IMG/VR virus record: IMGVR_UViG_3300039183_000005
Location: 62,001 to 126,000 of that record
Reading direction: 5' to 3' (one strand)
Origin: a virus
Length of the DNA stretch: 64,000 bases
In this document: positions 26,514-35,243 of the stretch, piece after piece
Layout of the letters: each line of letters begins with the position of its first letter
Position numbering within the stretch: the stretch's first letter is position 1
Program-made: the position numbers and the translations under genes
Notes under the pieces: model-generated
Seen by the model: the letters and a program-made list of their open reading frames with translations, nothing else
The model's database searches: none
Told to the model about the DNA's origin: nothing

Positions 26514-28361
26514 TTACATTAATTTTTGCATGTCGCGAATTATAAAGCTACCATTTTTTTTCTCTCCGTAGATTAAACATATCAGATCATCCTTACAAAA
26601 TGCTTTTAGTCGCCCAAACGCATCGGGAAATACCACAGCATGATCAATCGAATATGTAGAATCGGATATAGTCAAAAAACACATGGGTTGCCCTGGATTA
26701 CTACCTCTCTTTGTTTTCGTATGTTTTACTCTATCTATAATGGCACAAACCACAATAGATTCGTTATTCGGAGCTTTAGCTATTTCTAAACAAGTATGAG
26801 TTGCTAGACTATCATCCGCATCATCTGCTGGTGAACATGATAAAGCTATTCCTAAGAAATGTTTCTCTGCTGTTGCATTCGCGGCATTACTATCTTCTAT
26901 TGGATTTTCCAGCATAGCCGCTTTCGCTGCTATTATTTTTCGCCTGTTATCGCTTGCGCATGGAGGTTTAACAACATCGTCTCGGTAGCCATTTTCAAGC
27001 ATTAATTCTTCTATTTTTTTCTTAGTCCTACTACCTATTCCGTCTAGCCATGTCTTCTTCTCAGCTAAAGATGTGCATACAAATTTACTATCTCCATCCC
27101 TAATGCCGTCAAATGCCGAATCAGCTTGATCTAAGTAATTAACTGCGGCGGTTACAAGTTCTTTTTTTGTCATTTGGCTCAAAGTTTTTGTTTTACTTCC
27201 TGGCGGTTGGGCCATTTGATTTAAGATTTCTTGTGTTGACATTTCGCCCTGTTTTAATTGCTCAAAAAAATAAATTTTCTCTTTATTTGTTAGGCCCTTA
27301 ATTTCTATTTTTTTACCAGTTGAATCGTGTCCGGTGGTGCCAAGAATAACTTCTAATTCTCGAACCATTTCACTACGACCCATATTATAACAATCGCAAG
27401 CGCCAGCTTTAATTAGTGCTATACCAACATTGCGATGAAAGTCTGGAACTGCTGACAAAAAATTGGCCCAAGTATCTAGAGAGTCCTTTCCTGACGTTTC
27501 TGAGGCCGCTGTGACAATCTTTTGAATAGCAGATGTCCCAACACCCCTAATATGCGCTAGGCCGAAAGCAACGCCATTTTGTGGTTTTGGAGTCATCTGA
27601 AAATGAATGTTTCCACGTCGAATATCAGGTGGAAGAATTTCCACTCCAAATAATCTTGCGTCCTGTACTAATTTATAAATTTCTTCTTTTGGATCACCCT
27701 TGTATTGTGAATAGGTAAGATAGCTGGTGAAAAATTCTTGTGGAAAGTGACATTTAATCCAAGCCGTTTGATAAGCTATAAATGCATAAGATACAGCATG
27801 ACTTTTATTGAATGAATATCGTTGACACTTTTCTATCCATCCAAAAATTTCTTCTGCAATACCACGAGCAATTTTACTATGCTTTTGAGCCCCATTGACA
27901 AATCTATTTTTAAGTTTCGCCATAAGTTCCGGCTTCTTTTTGCCTATGGCTTTTCTTAATTCGTCAGCAACTTCAAGACTAAATCCAGCAATATCTGTAG
28001 CAATTTTGATCGCCTGTTCTTGATAAACGAGACAACCATATGTAGACTCAAGAATCGGCTTTAAGGATTGATGTAGATATACGTGTTTTTTCCTTCCAAA
28101 TTTAATGTCTACATAATCTTGAGTCATCGAACTTTCAAGGGGTCCAGGTCTTAAGAGAGCAGTTAATGCGGCAAGTTCTTCTATATTTTGTGGTTTTACT
28201 TTCTTAGCCCAATCTTGACCTAGATTTTTTTCAAGTTGAAAAACTCCAACGGTATGGCCACCACCAATTAACCGCCATACAGCGGGGCAATCCAGGGGAA
28301 TATCGTTTACACTAAATTTACCTTTCTCGACCTTGCATTTGCAATTTGTAAATTCGATCAT
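26514..28361 (-). CDS. dnaE: DNA polymerase III alpha, C-terminal piece of a split DnaE (615 aa)
   Basis: The chain starts where full-length DnaE passes from the palm into the fingers: NDIPLDCPAVW, then HTVGVFQLEKNLG, LTALLRPGPLESSM, YGCLVYQEQAIKIA and the long KSHAVSYAFIAYQTAWIKCHFP helix. A helix-hairpin-helix region and an OB-like domain (VVCAIIDRVKHTKTKRG...FLTISDSTYSIDHAVVFP) complete the C-terminus. The catalytic aspartates are not here but in the partner at 36629-38971. No intein sequence exists at either end, so the halves must associate as separate chains. It has its own promoter, P3, only five bases before ATG 28361, and no Shine-Dalgarno sequence on that transcript. Confidence 0.9.
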   Translation of the reverse strand: MIEFTNCKCKVEKGKFSVNDIPLDCPAVWRLIGGGHTVGVFQLEKNLGQDWAKKVKPQNIEELAALTALLRPGPLESSMTQDYVDIKFGRKKHVYLHQSLKPILESTYGCLVYQEQAIKIATDIAGFSLEVADELRKAIGKKKPELMAKLKNRFVNGAQKHSKIARGIAEEIFGWIEKCQRYSFNKSHAVSYAFIAYQTAWIKCHFPQEFFTSYLTYSQYKGDPKEEIYKLVQDARLFGVEILPPDIRRGNIHFQMTPKPQNGVAFGLAHIRGVGTSAIQKIVTAASETSGKDSLDTWANFLSAVPDFHRNVGIALIKAGACDCYNMGRSEMVRELEVILGTTGHDSTGKKIEIKGLTNKEKIYFFEQLKQGEMSTQEILNQMAQPPGSKTKTLSQMTKKELVTAAVNYLDQADSAFDGIRDGDSKFVCTSLAEKKTWLDGIGSRTKKKIEELMLENGYRDDVVKPPCASDNRRKIIAAKAAMLENPIEDSNAANATAEKHFLGIALSCSPADDADDSLATHTCLEIAKAPNNESIVVCAIIDRVKHTKTKRGSNPGQPMCFLTISDSTYSIDHAVVFPDAFGRLKAFCKDDLICLIYGEKKNGSFIIRDMQKLM

Positions 28362-28366
28362 ACCAT

Positions 28367-28395
28367 ATTATACCTCTAAATTCACCTGCTGTTCC
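28367..28395 (-). promoter_or_regulatory. Promoter P3 (GGAACA - 17 - TATAAT) for the DnaE C-terminal piece
   Basis: Minus strand: TTTAT, GGAACA (28395-28390), 17 bases, TATAAT (28372-28367). The -10 box ends five bases before ATG 28361, so the transcript would begin at or next to the start codon (leaderless). An AGAGG lies upstream of the -10 box and would be present only on read-through transcripts. Confidence 0.7.
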
Positions 28396-28401
28396 ATAAA
28401 G

Positions 28402-29229
28402 TTAAAAATTTTCGTATGCCAGAGCAATAGTCTTTAATATGCCTCCAATCTTTGGCGATAGGACCGATAACTGATAAAACAACGGTGTTTGCACAGCAGC
28501 TAAGATTTCTGGCTTATGAATTCGATAACCTCTGGCACCTTGAAGTCCTTTGATTCCACCACATTCAGCTAAACGAATATGTGTACCGTGATGGTTTGAC
28601 GTTGCGAGAGATGGCCAATATGTATCGGATAGATTGCCTGGTGGTTCTCCAAGGTCAGATTCTATAATTATTCGTAATAGTAGCTGTTCGTTAAAACCCT
28701 GTTCTGGAAAATCTATTGAACCATCTTTAAGCCTTGAACGATATTTATTTATTAGTGGCCTAATAGCTTCGAACCATTCTTTTGGCTTAATCACATGAAT
28801 TCCACCAAGTCGTCTAGGTCCGGCCTGTAGTGGACGAATAAAATTACTATATGGGATTCCCAACTCATTACAATGTGCAAGATGTTGATCCATATATGAT
28901 GGAATCTCTCGGTAAATTGCCATATCAACATCGCCGATGGACATACAATCATACTGATCGAATGATGGTTCATACACGAGCCATCGCAAGCATTTGATTG
29001 TATTAGCATCTGTATGTGTATATTCAGGAAATGCTCGTTCTCGAATTTCGAAATTGCCAGACAGCAAAGTGAGCATTTGGCGAATATTGTCCATCAAGTT
29101 TTCGTCAAGCAAAATTAATTTATGTGCCTTCGGATATGCTCGATTGAGGAAGTATAGGAACCACGGTATATATTTTTGGTATGGTTTATTAGCAACGGTC
29201 ATAAAACACATTCTACTTTCGTCAGCCAT
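28402..29229 (-). CDS. Putative GT-A glycosyltransferase (275 aa)
   Basis: The N-terminus (CFMTVANKPYQKYIPWFLYF, HKLILLDENL) is a nucleotide-binding strand-helix pair. DCMSIGDVDMAIYREIPSY contains the DxD metal-binding motif, and RLGGIHVIKPKEWF resembles the conserved strand after the acceptor site in GT8-like enzymes. It shares a TAATG overlap with the DxD-type transferase upstream. It is the last gene of the glycan cassette before promoter P3. The sugar donor and acceptor are unknown. Confidence 0.55.
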   Translation of the reverse strand: MADESRMCFMTVANKPYQKYIPWFLYFLNRAYPKAHKLILLDENLMDNIRQMLTLLSGNFEIRERAFPEYTHTDANTIKCLRWLVYEPSFDQYDCMSIGDVDMAIYREIPSYMDQHLAHCNELGIPYSNFIRPLQAGPRRLGGIHVIKPKEWFEAIRPLINKYRSRLKDGSIDFPEQGFNEQLLLRIIIESDLGEPPGNLSDTYWPSLATSNHHGTHIRLAECGGIKGLQGARGYRIHKPEILAAVQTPLFYQLSVLSPKIGGILKTIALAYENF

Positions 29230-29975
29230 TAAATATTCATTGCCTTTCTAAAAATTTGTCCAATCAAAGTCGAAGAGTTCAACAATTGTTGTTCGGTCAT
29301 ATTAAGTATTGGACTGCGAGTCTGTTTAAACATTTGATGATATAACATAAATCCATATACTTCTTGTGTAGAATACTTATCAAGGCATTCTATCCCGTCA
29401 AATAAATATGCATTCCAGGAGGCAATGGGCATAATCATTTTACAGTCAAGGTGATGATACTTCTGTCCTCTGACGGCATGACGAATTACCGCTGGGCCGA
29501 GACTGCCCCACTGAAAGACATGACCTTCTGGATGAAGCTCCAACATATGATCTATATACGCCGCCGCTTTTGTGATTATCTTTCCCTTTGGTTCAGACAC
29601 CAATAAGCCACTTTCTGGCTCTCCATATTTGAGTGATGGAGATGCTGTTGCTATCAAATCTATCCCATCCCTCAATAGTTCAAACATTGGAAAAAGACTT
29701 TTGAATAGAACCAAGTCGGAATCTAGCCAGATGCCACCATGCTCTGCTAAAAGATGGTATCTTAAATAATTCGATTTATTGTTAATTTGCGCAATTTTGA
29801 AGAAACTATCTGGTATATTTGGTAGGAATTGCTTTACATTTTCTGGGGTAACCAAATAAATATCAAAATCATTCCCACAGTGTTTAGATATTATCTTCCA
29901 GCAAAGCTGGACATATGCCGGAGGTTCTGATTGTCCTGGTGGGTTTTCCCAAAATAGCCATATTGCATTTTGCAT
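29229..29975 (-). CDS. DXD-type sugar transferase (Gly_transf_sug/GT32-like, 248 aa)
   Basis: The N-terminus (AIWLFWENPPGQSEPPAYVQ) and the motif NNKSNYLRYHLLAEHGGIW followed by LDSDLVL are the hallmark of the 'sugar-binding region containing DXD motif' family, which includes capsule and mannosyl transferases. The DxD is LDSDL. Downstream, GSLGPAVIRHAV fits the conserved 'tGP...t' segment. The expected role is to add a hexose or similar sugar within a surface-type glycan. Confidence 0.8.
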   Translation of the reverse strand: MQNAIWLFWENPPGQSEPPAYVQLCWKIISKHCGNDFDIYLVTPENVKQFLPNIPDSFFKIAQINNKSNYLRYHLLAEHGGIWLDSDLVLFKSLFPMFELLRDGIDLIATASPSLKYGEPESGLLVSEPKGKIITKAAAYIDHMLELHPEGHVFQWGSLGPAVIRHAVRGQKYHHLDCKMIMPIASWNAYLFDGIECLDKYSTQEVYGFMLYHQMFKQTRSPILNMTEQQLLNSSTLIGQIFRKAMNI

Positions 29976-29987
29976 TACATATTCCCT

Positions 29988-30563
29988 TTATCTTAATACT
30001 GATGGTAATAACATGTGTCGATAGTCTCCAGCATAAATATGTAGATTGCTAATGCCTTCGGCCTTTAGTCGTTCTCGCAATTCATCTTCTTGATGTTTTG
30101 CTGTAGGAGATTTTCTAACATCGAAATCTATTAACACAGCTTTTACCTTATTGTATTCTCCAGAATCGAGTAGATTCGTGACAATAGAACATTCACTTCC
30201 TTCGCAATTCAATTTCAAAAATACTTCATCTTCTTTTGATATATTATTTCTAAACCACTCTGAAGCTTCAACAAAATAACACAAGTCATCTTTCTTCTGT
30301 GGATTACAGGTTGTTTGGTAATCATCCCAAATCGTTCCACCTTGTGAACCAGAGTTATGCAGTATCATATCGCACGTTTTAGAGAACAGCCCAAAGCCGC
30401 AAACTGTTACTTTCGGATTATTGTCAAATTTTCGGTGCAATATTTTTAGACATACAGGAGATGGTTCAAAAGTAAATATATGATCTATTTTAAATCGTGG
30501 TTGCAACAATAATTCCACTGTTTGCCCTTCGTGCCCTCCGACATCAAGGAATATTCGACTCAT
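29988..30563 (-). CDS. FkbM-family methyltransferase (191 aa)
   Basis: ATG 30563 (MSRIFLDVGGHEGQT) is chosen because GGAGG lies 7-8 bases upstream; a longer in-frame start at 30590 lacks one. LDVGGHEGQTVELLL is the SAM loop, IFTFEPSPVCLKIL the acidic motif, and VFLKLNCEGSECSIV the FkbM signature (KxDxEGxE, here with Asn replacing Asp). FkbM enzymes methylate hydroxyl groups of sugars and natural products, fitting the cassette. Confidence 0.75.
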   Translation of the reverse strand: MSRIFLDVGGHEGQTVELLLQPRFKIDHIFTFEPSPVCLKILHRKFDNNPKVTVCGFGLFSKTCDMILHNSGSQGGTIWDDYQTTCNPQKKDDLCYFVEASEWFRNNISKEDEVFLKLNCEGSECSIVTNLLDSGEYNKVKAVLIDFDVRKSPTAKHQEDELRERLKAEGISNLHIYAGDYRHMLLPSVLR

Positions 30564-31407
30564 GCCATTTCCTCCAATCCGTATAAACAAAACGAGCTAA
30601 AAAAACATCGTCATGTATATGAAATGCAAATTTTAATTTGGGCAATAAGCCCGTGACTTTAAGTTGCTTAAAAGCAAATTCATGATTTGACGGCACACCC
30701 TGCCTAAGAAAAGTTTCTATGTTTTTATATAAGTTACCGAATTTATCCATAATTTCAGAACCACCAAAAAACCAATAATCGGCCAGTGCTTGATAATGTG
30801 GGTTATGTGGGTATCCGATATGGGTATGATGAAGTGTCGGATCATTTTTCTTATTCCATCCGTGGAAAAACCAATCTTCGTGTCTAATGCCTTGTCCGTT
30901 TGGCATCTTCATTACACACCAATTTGATGCATAAAAATTATTTGGATCAAATTGATCGAAATGCACGTCTGTAAGCCAAGCTACATCAAATCGTCCGATC
31001 ATAACCATATCATATTTGAATCCATGCTGTTGTTCATAATTTCGCTTAAGCTTCATGCACTGATAAATACTATACCATCTAGCAATCGTAATCTGCGTTT
31101 TGGAGGTAACGCCATCGGGATAATCCTTATCGACCATACCTCCTTTAATGTTAAATTTTGGATCATGTTCAAACATAGCGTCTTTTGGATTATATGCCTC
31201 TATTAGCGATTGTTTTACTTCGATACTTGGCGTGTGCATAAATACGTCTATATCGTTATGGGCGAACAGATGCTTTTTGTAGTGTTCAAAACCCCTTTCC
31301 CACTCAACGGGCGTTCTCTTTCCTGTCTTGCCATTCCACATTTGGCCACCCACAACCTTTTTGCCGGGGTGTGAAGCCATACCGTTTAAACATAGTGCTA
31401 TTTTCAA
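30544..31407 (-). CDS. Putative glycosyltransferase or glycan-modifying protein (287 aa)
   Basis: It starts at TTG 31407, five bases after AGGAGG and overlapping the previous stop. MKIALCLNGMA opens like a nucleotide-binding strand, DIDVFMHTPS and YDMVMIGRFDVAWL resemble the R(F/P)D-containing motif of a group of poorly characterised capsule-locus transferases. C-terminal HIHDDVFLARF may be the acceptor-side motif. Assignment depends mainly on context. Confidence 0.45.
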   Translation of the reverse strand: MKIALCLNGMASHPGKKVVGGQMWNGKTGKRTPVEWERGFEHYKKHLFAHNDIDVFMHTPSIEVKQSLIEAYNPKDAMFEHDPKFNIKGGMVDKDYPDGVTSKTQITIARWYSIYQCMKLKRNYEQQHGFKYDMVMIGRFDVAWLTDVHFDQFDPNNFYASNWCVMKMPNGQGIRHEDWFFHGWNKKNDPTLHHTHIGYPHNPHYQALADYWFFGGSEIMDKFGNLYKNIETFLRQGVPSNHEFAFKQLKVTGLLPKLKFAFHIHDDVFLARFVYTDWRKWHESNIP

Positions 31408-32120
31408 AACAACCTCCTTGCTGTTCCTATTCCATAATCTGGGAATTTTTCATTAATCATTTTGTCATTCACTAATTGTTTGTTGAACAAAGTTTCATCA
31501 ATTGCATCAAATACTGCTTTCGGACCTATGTGAATATTTGTATCACGCATAATAACAGTACCGAATGGTGATAAAAATTCCGTGAAACACCAATCATTGA
31601 TAGTCATTTCTATTGAATGATCACCATCAATCATAAGCAAATCTATTGTTGACATTCCAAGTTTTAACATATATTCCCGTATTCTATGTCTGAATTTGGA
31701 ATCAATAGTTATGGTGTATATGTTTTGGGCTGGATTGTTTATAGCAGAATTATCATTTATGTCGACACCAAGATACACGCAATTACAATGTTTTTCTTCT
31801 AATATGGCTCTGGTTGTTGACAATAATGGTTCTTGATATACATTTATTCCAATTTCCAATATATTTTTAGTTGATGGTAGCACTAAACTTCTTATTAGAT
31901 CGGTATGAACTTTTCTTACAGATGGTCCGTTGTGAACTAGAGGTATATTTGGTTCTATATTCGATTCAATGCACATTGGTAATCCAAAACCCTCCCCAAC
32001 ACGTGTAAACATTCTTTGCTCTTTATCGGAATACTCTGGTTCTATTGTTGGACAATATTTTAGACCATGAATTATAGATGGTTTTCTTTTCCAGTTTCGC
32101 ATCATATCTTTTTCTGACAT
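31404..32120 (-). CDS. Class I SAM-dependent methyltransferase (238 aa)
   Basis: STKNILEIGINVYQEPLLS is the SAM-binding loop in a variant form, CVYLGVDIND the following acidic strand, and STIDLLMIDGDHSIEMTIND carries the D-G-D-H motif typical of CmcI/Methyltransf_24-type enzymes that act on sugars or small molecules. GTVIMRDTNIH is the next strand. GGAGTAAAA precedes ATG 32120. It ends overlapping the next gene by 4 bases. Confidence 0.7.
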   Translation of the reverse strand: MSEKDMMRNWKRKPSIIHGLKYCPTIEPEYSDKEQRMFTRVGEGFGLPMCIESNIEPNIPLVHNGPSVRKVHTDLIRSLVLPSTKNILEIGINVYQEPLLSTTRAILEEKHCNCVYLGVDINDNSAINNPAQNIYTITIDSKFRHRIREYMLKLGMSTIDLLMIDGDHSIEMTINDWCFTEFLSPFGTVIMRDTNIHIGPKAVFDAIDETLFNKQLVNDKMINEKFPDYGIGTARRLF

Positions 32121-32122
32121 TT

Positions 32123-32689
32123 TTACTCCAATACTTTAAATATCTTACGTTCTTCTCCGGATGTAGTCATATCTACAAAAGAAACTACTTCACACTTTCT
32201 ATTGAATTTAGATACCCATTCGTTAAATGCCTTTTCTTCGTGATCATTAAATTCTGGATCATGTTTATAGAACCATTCATCAAAAACAATAATAGTTCCA
32301 TTTACAATGTAATCATTTAAAGTCCACAGTACTTCTTTCGCAGAACTGTAAATGTCTGAGTCAATATGTAATAATGCAATCGGCTGTGCAGTTTTCAAAT
32401 ATTCAGGTAATGTATCGGAAAACCATCCAACATAGAATTTTACACCGTCTATTTGTGGTACCTCGCCATCTGTAGAAAAATATCCAGGTGGCACAACTTC
32501 CTTTCCGTTTTTGTCAATCCATGGTTCTGGCAGACCAGCGAAAGAATCGAATCCAAACACCAGAAACGAATTATCTAGCGTCTGCCTTATGGTGCGAATA
32601 GTATCGCCCCTACAAACACCGAATTCTAAAACGTGTTTATATCGATCGTTTAATAGTGTGAGTCCATATTGCAAGCTAGAATATTTCAC
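32123..32689 (-). CDS. TylF/MycF-like sugar O-methyltransferase (188 aa)
   Basis: GTG 32689 is chosen because GAAAGG stands 7 bases upstream; a TTG at 32716 lacks a site. KHVLEFGVCRGDTIRTI is the SAM loop, VFGFDSFAGLPEPW the TylF signature (FDSFxGLP), and IALLHIDSDIYSSAKEVL the metal-binding D-x-D region of the family. TylF/MycF enzymes are metal-dependent O-methyltransferases of deoxysugars, here probably decorating a phage-made or host glycan. Confidence 0.8.
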   Translation of the reverse strand: MKYSSLQYGLTLLNDRYKHVLEFGVCRGDTIRTIRQTLDNSFLVFGFDSFAGLPEPWIDKNGKEVVPPGYFSTDGEVPQIDGVKFYVGWFSDTLPEYLKTAQPIALLHIDSDIYSSAKEVLWTLNDYIVNGTIIVFDEWFYKHDPEFNDHEEKAFNEWVSKFNRKCEVVSFVDMTTSGEERKIFKVLE

Positions 32690-33344
32690 GACAAGACCTT
32701 TCTTTATAGATATCAAATACTTTACTAAAATTAGCTAAAAATTCTTGATCTTCAGTTGAAACATCAAACGGTTTATTATTGGGCGGATGCCAGCCAACTG
32801 TTTTTGTTATTGTAAACGATGATTTTCTTTTCCATCCGAGTCGTTGTTGAACCTTATCAAGAATAACTTCTTGGTCTTTTCGCATTTGTTCATAGGTTAT
32901 GGTCAAATCTGCATACGACAACCAAAACATATTTGTTAACAACCATAATTCTGGTGGCGTTGCGAGTTGGTCCTGTATCCAACTTCTTCTTGGTTGAGAT
33001 ACTATTTTGTCATCAAAATAAATTTTGCAATCACCTGTTATTCTAGGCATTTTTCTATATGGCGTTCTTATAAAATCTGAAAAATTATTTAATTTAATAC
33101 CATTTCGTTCTCTCATTCTAAATACAGACATTAAAACGTGTTGGATATTGCGGCTACAATGAAATATATATGCTCGTCTAAATTTTTCTCGTATCTCGGT
33201 ATCAAATTTATGTCCACCAAACATATCCATATACTTTTTATATGGAGTGACGAAATTGTCAAATATAGTTTTTAGTACCCAATGTGTTCCGCTTCTTGGA
33301 TGTGTAACCAGTCGCAATCTGTCTTTCTTAAATTTTGGCTTCAT
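32676..33344 (-). CDS. Sulfotransferase-like protein (222 aa)
   Basis: LVTHPRSGTHWVLKTI matches the 5' phosphosulfate-binding loop of PAPS-dependent sulfotransferases (P-(K/R)-S-G-T-x-W). FHCSRNIQHVLMSVFRM corresponds to the 3' phosphate-binding segment (R-x(3)-D-x(3)-S, with the central residue changed). The overall length fits small bacterial and phage sulfotransferases. Expected reaction: transfer of sulfate from PAPS to a glycan hydroxyl. GAGG precedes ATG 33344. Confidence 0.75.
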   Translation of the reverse strand: MKPKFKKDRLRLVTHPRSGTHWVLKTIFDNFVTPYKKYMDMFGGHKFDTEIREKFRRAYIFHCSRNIQHVLMSVFRMRERNGIKLNNFSDFIRTPYRKMPRITGDCKIYFDDKIVSQPRRSWIQDQLATPPELWLLTNMFWLSYADLTITYEQMRKDQEVILDKVQQRLGWKRKSSFTITKTVGWHPPNNKPFDVSTEDQEFLANFSKVFDIYKERSCREIF

Positions 33345-34905
33345 TATTAACCTCTAAAAGATTCATTAACATCAATTTTCCCAAATGAAACAACATATCG
33401 GCATATGGCTGGTGATGCAGTACTGCTATATTTAAATAAATCAAAGCAGTTAAAACTTCTACTTTATGAAAATCATAGTGATTTTTTATGAGATATTTAC
33501 GAAACCAGGCTTCGCAATCAATAAGCGTTTGTCGCCTAAGTAGATCAAAATTAACTATATTACCATCTACATTAGCTTTATATAAACCATTGCGTATGAT
33601 ACCATGCGCAACAATTAGACCATGCCGCAATTTGGCCAGATCATAGTATATATCTCCGTAACCTATAAGACCACCAAAATTTTGTCGCCAGTCTAGCAGC
33701 TTAAAATCATTACCAGTATCTATTGTATTTTCAAAATGTAAATCACCGTGAAATCTTACTGGAATACCTTCCGATATCCATTTCCAGTTTACGCTATTGA
33801 GTAATTCTTTTATTGGTGGAACAACAACACTATTAATACATTGTGATGAATCTCTGCGACAAAATCGTTCAAAATATTCCCGTACTCGCCGAAATGTTTT
33901 GTCTTGATAAAATTTACGGTAGATTTCTCTTACTTCGACGGTAAGAAGTTGTCGATCTTCCCATAAACCTTCCAACCATTCTAAAAAGTCTTTAAATCTA
34001 GATAAAGTAATAGTGTCAGATAATACTTTACCATTTACTTTTCTATAACAATACATATTTTGTGTACTGTTTTCTATCTGTGGAATATATCCATTTAAAG
34101 ATAATTTAGCTCGCTGTACTCTTTGTGCTATAAATTTTTTATCAGTAGAAAATTTAATAACACGATTATTACAAAACCAAATATGTTCTTGTGTTTTTGG
34201 TAAGATATTTGGATCATCTTCTTTGCTAAATATTTTATTAGCACAATTCAACGCTTCAACAGTACCGGTGTCATACCACGTAAATTTTATTCCATGTACG
34301 GGTTGATTTTTTATCATTAACGCTAATGCAAATGATTCTCCCTGATTGATTGTTCCTTCTTCTAGTGCTTGGTCCATAGCAATCCAAAATGTTCTATAAT
34401 CATTGATACCACAAACGCCAACATATGCTTTTGCTTCTGTGTGGTCCCCCTTTTCCCCTATGTTTTTAATTATGGTATTATCCCAAGAATCAACAACGAC
34501 TGAACGATAATCATTGCCAGCTCGAATATCTGCATAGCCTATCCAATCACAATCGGGCGGTGGAACATCTTCTGTCACAATAGCATCGTTGGTAAAAAAG
34601 ATAAATGGACATTGCAATATATCTTTATAATTACATAAATCCGCCGTAAGACCCTTTCTCTTAGCCCAAACAAAAGTAAAATTGCGATCAGGATAAGCTA
34701 ATGTGAGAAATTCTTTTACCAATTCCCCTTTGTGTCCTAAGTCGATAATGATTTCTATATCCTTAGGAAACTTTTCTATAATATATGAAATAATGGGGCG
34801 ATTGGCAACTGGAACCAATGTTTTGTTCACATGGTCACAATGATTACCAAGCCTAGAGCCTACACCGGCAGTTGGTATTAATACTTTATATTTATTTGCG
34901 TCCAT
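33328..34905 (-). CDS. Bifunctional sugar nucleotidyltransferase - APH/choline kinase-like fusion (525 aa)
   Basis: Residues of about 6-235 are a nucleotidyltransferase: KVLIPTAGVGSRLGNHCDHV with the G-x-G-(S/T)-R-L loop, NKTLVPVANRPIISYII, and FFTNDAIV as the metal-binding strand. Residues of about 250-520 are a phosphotransferase: VRFHGDLHFENTIDTG contains the catalytic HGDLHxxN, and KLLDWRQNFGG the metal-binding D. A sugar-activating pair in one chain (phosphorylation, then NTP coupling) is inferred. Of three in-frame starts (GTG 34920, ATG 34911, ATG 34905), the last is closest to the domain; none has a strong site. Confidence 0.8.
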   Translation of the reverse strand: MDANKYKVLIPTAGVGSRLGNHCDHVNKTLVPVANRPIISYIIEKFPKDIEIIIDLGHKGELVKEFLTLAYPDRNFTFVWAKRKGLTADLCNYKDILQCPFIFFTNDAIVTEDVPPPDCDWIGYADIRAGNDYRSVVVDSWDNTIIKNIGEKGDHTEAKAYVGVCGINDYRTFWIAMDQALEEGTINQGESFALALMIKNQPVHGIKFTWYDTGTVEALNCANKIFSKEDDPNILPKTQEHIWFCNNRVIKFSTDKKFIAQRVQRAKLSLNGYIPQIENSTQNMYCYRKVNGKVLSDTITLSRFKDFLEWLEGLWEDRQLLTVEVREIYRKFYQDKTFRRVREYFERFCRRDSSQCINSVVVPPIKELLNSVNWKWISEGIPVRFHGDLHFENTIDTGNDFKLLDWRQNFGGLIGYGDIYYDLAKLRHGLIVAHGIIRNGLYKANVDGNIVNFDLLRRQTLIDCEAWFRKYLIKNHYDFHKVEVLTALIYLNIAVLHHQPYADMLFHLGKLMLMNLLEVNNEAKI

Positions 34906-35239
34906 AATCATCTTTAACACGAACTACATCGTCCAATTCTGGAGTCGATGTCTCTAGATATATTACGTCAGTTATTCCTTCCATACGATGTGTTCTACCA
35001 GGAACAATAGTATGGCAATCTCCAGGATTTAAAACTATATCTTCCCAAGTTGAATCCGAACCTTCAAAATTTGTGGTGAATAATAATGTACCACTTATTA
35101 CCAAAATTGTTTCCCTTTTTTGTTCGTGATATTGTAAACTACAGCGATTTCCAGCTTTCATAAATAGTCGTTTTACAACGTACTTATCGTTAACTTCTAA
35201 AATTTCTTCATAACCCCATGGCTTTTCTATTCTTTTCAT
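34892..35239 (-). CDS. Cupin protein, mannose-6-phosphate isomerase type II-like (115 aa)
   Basis: MKRIEKPWGYEEIL is the standard opening of phosphomannose isomerase-type cupins (W-G). AGNRCSLQYHEQKRETILVISG is cupin motif 1 (H-x-H/E replaced by YHEQKRE, G), and LNPGDCHTIVPGRTHRM motif 2 with the metal-binding His. It likely isomerises or epimerises a phosphorylated sugar in the pathway that feeds the nucleotidyltransferase-kinase, whose gene it overlaps by 14 bases. Confidence 0.75.
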   Translation of the reverse strand: MKRIEKPWGYEEILEVNDKYVVKRLFMKAGNRCSLQYHEQKRETILVISGTLLFTTNFEGSDSTWEDIVLNPGDCHTIVPGRTHRMEGITDVIYLETSTPELDDVVRVKDDYGRK

Positions 35240-35243
35240 ATTA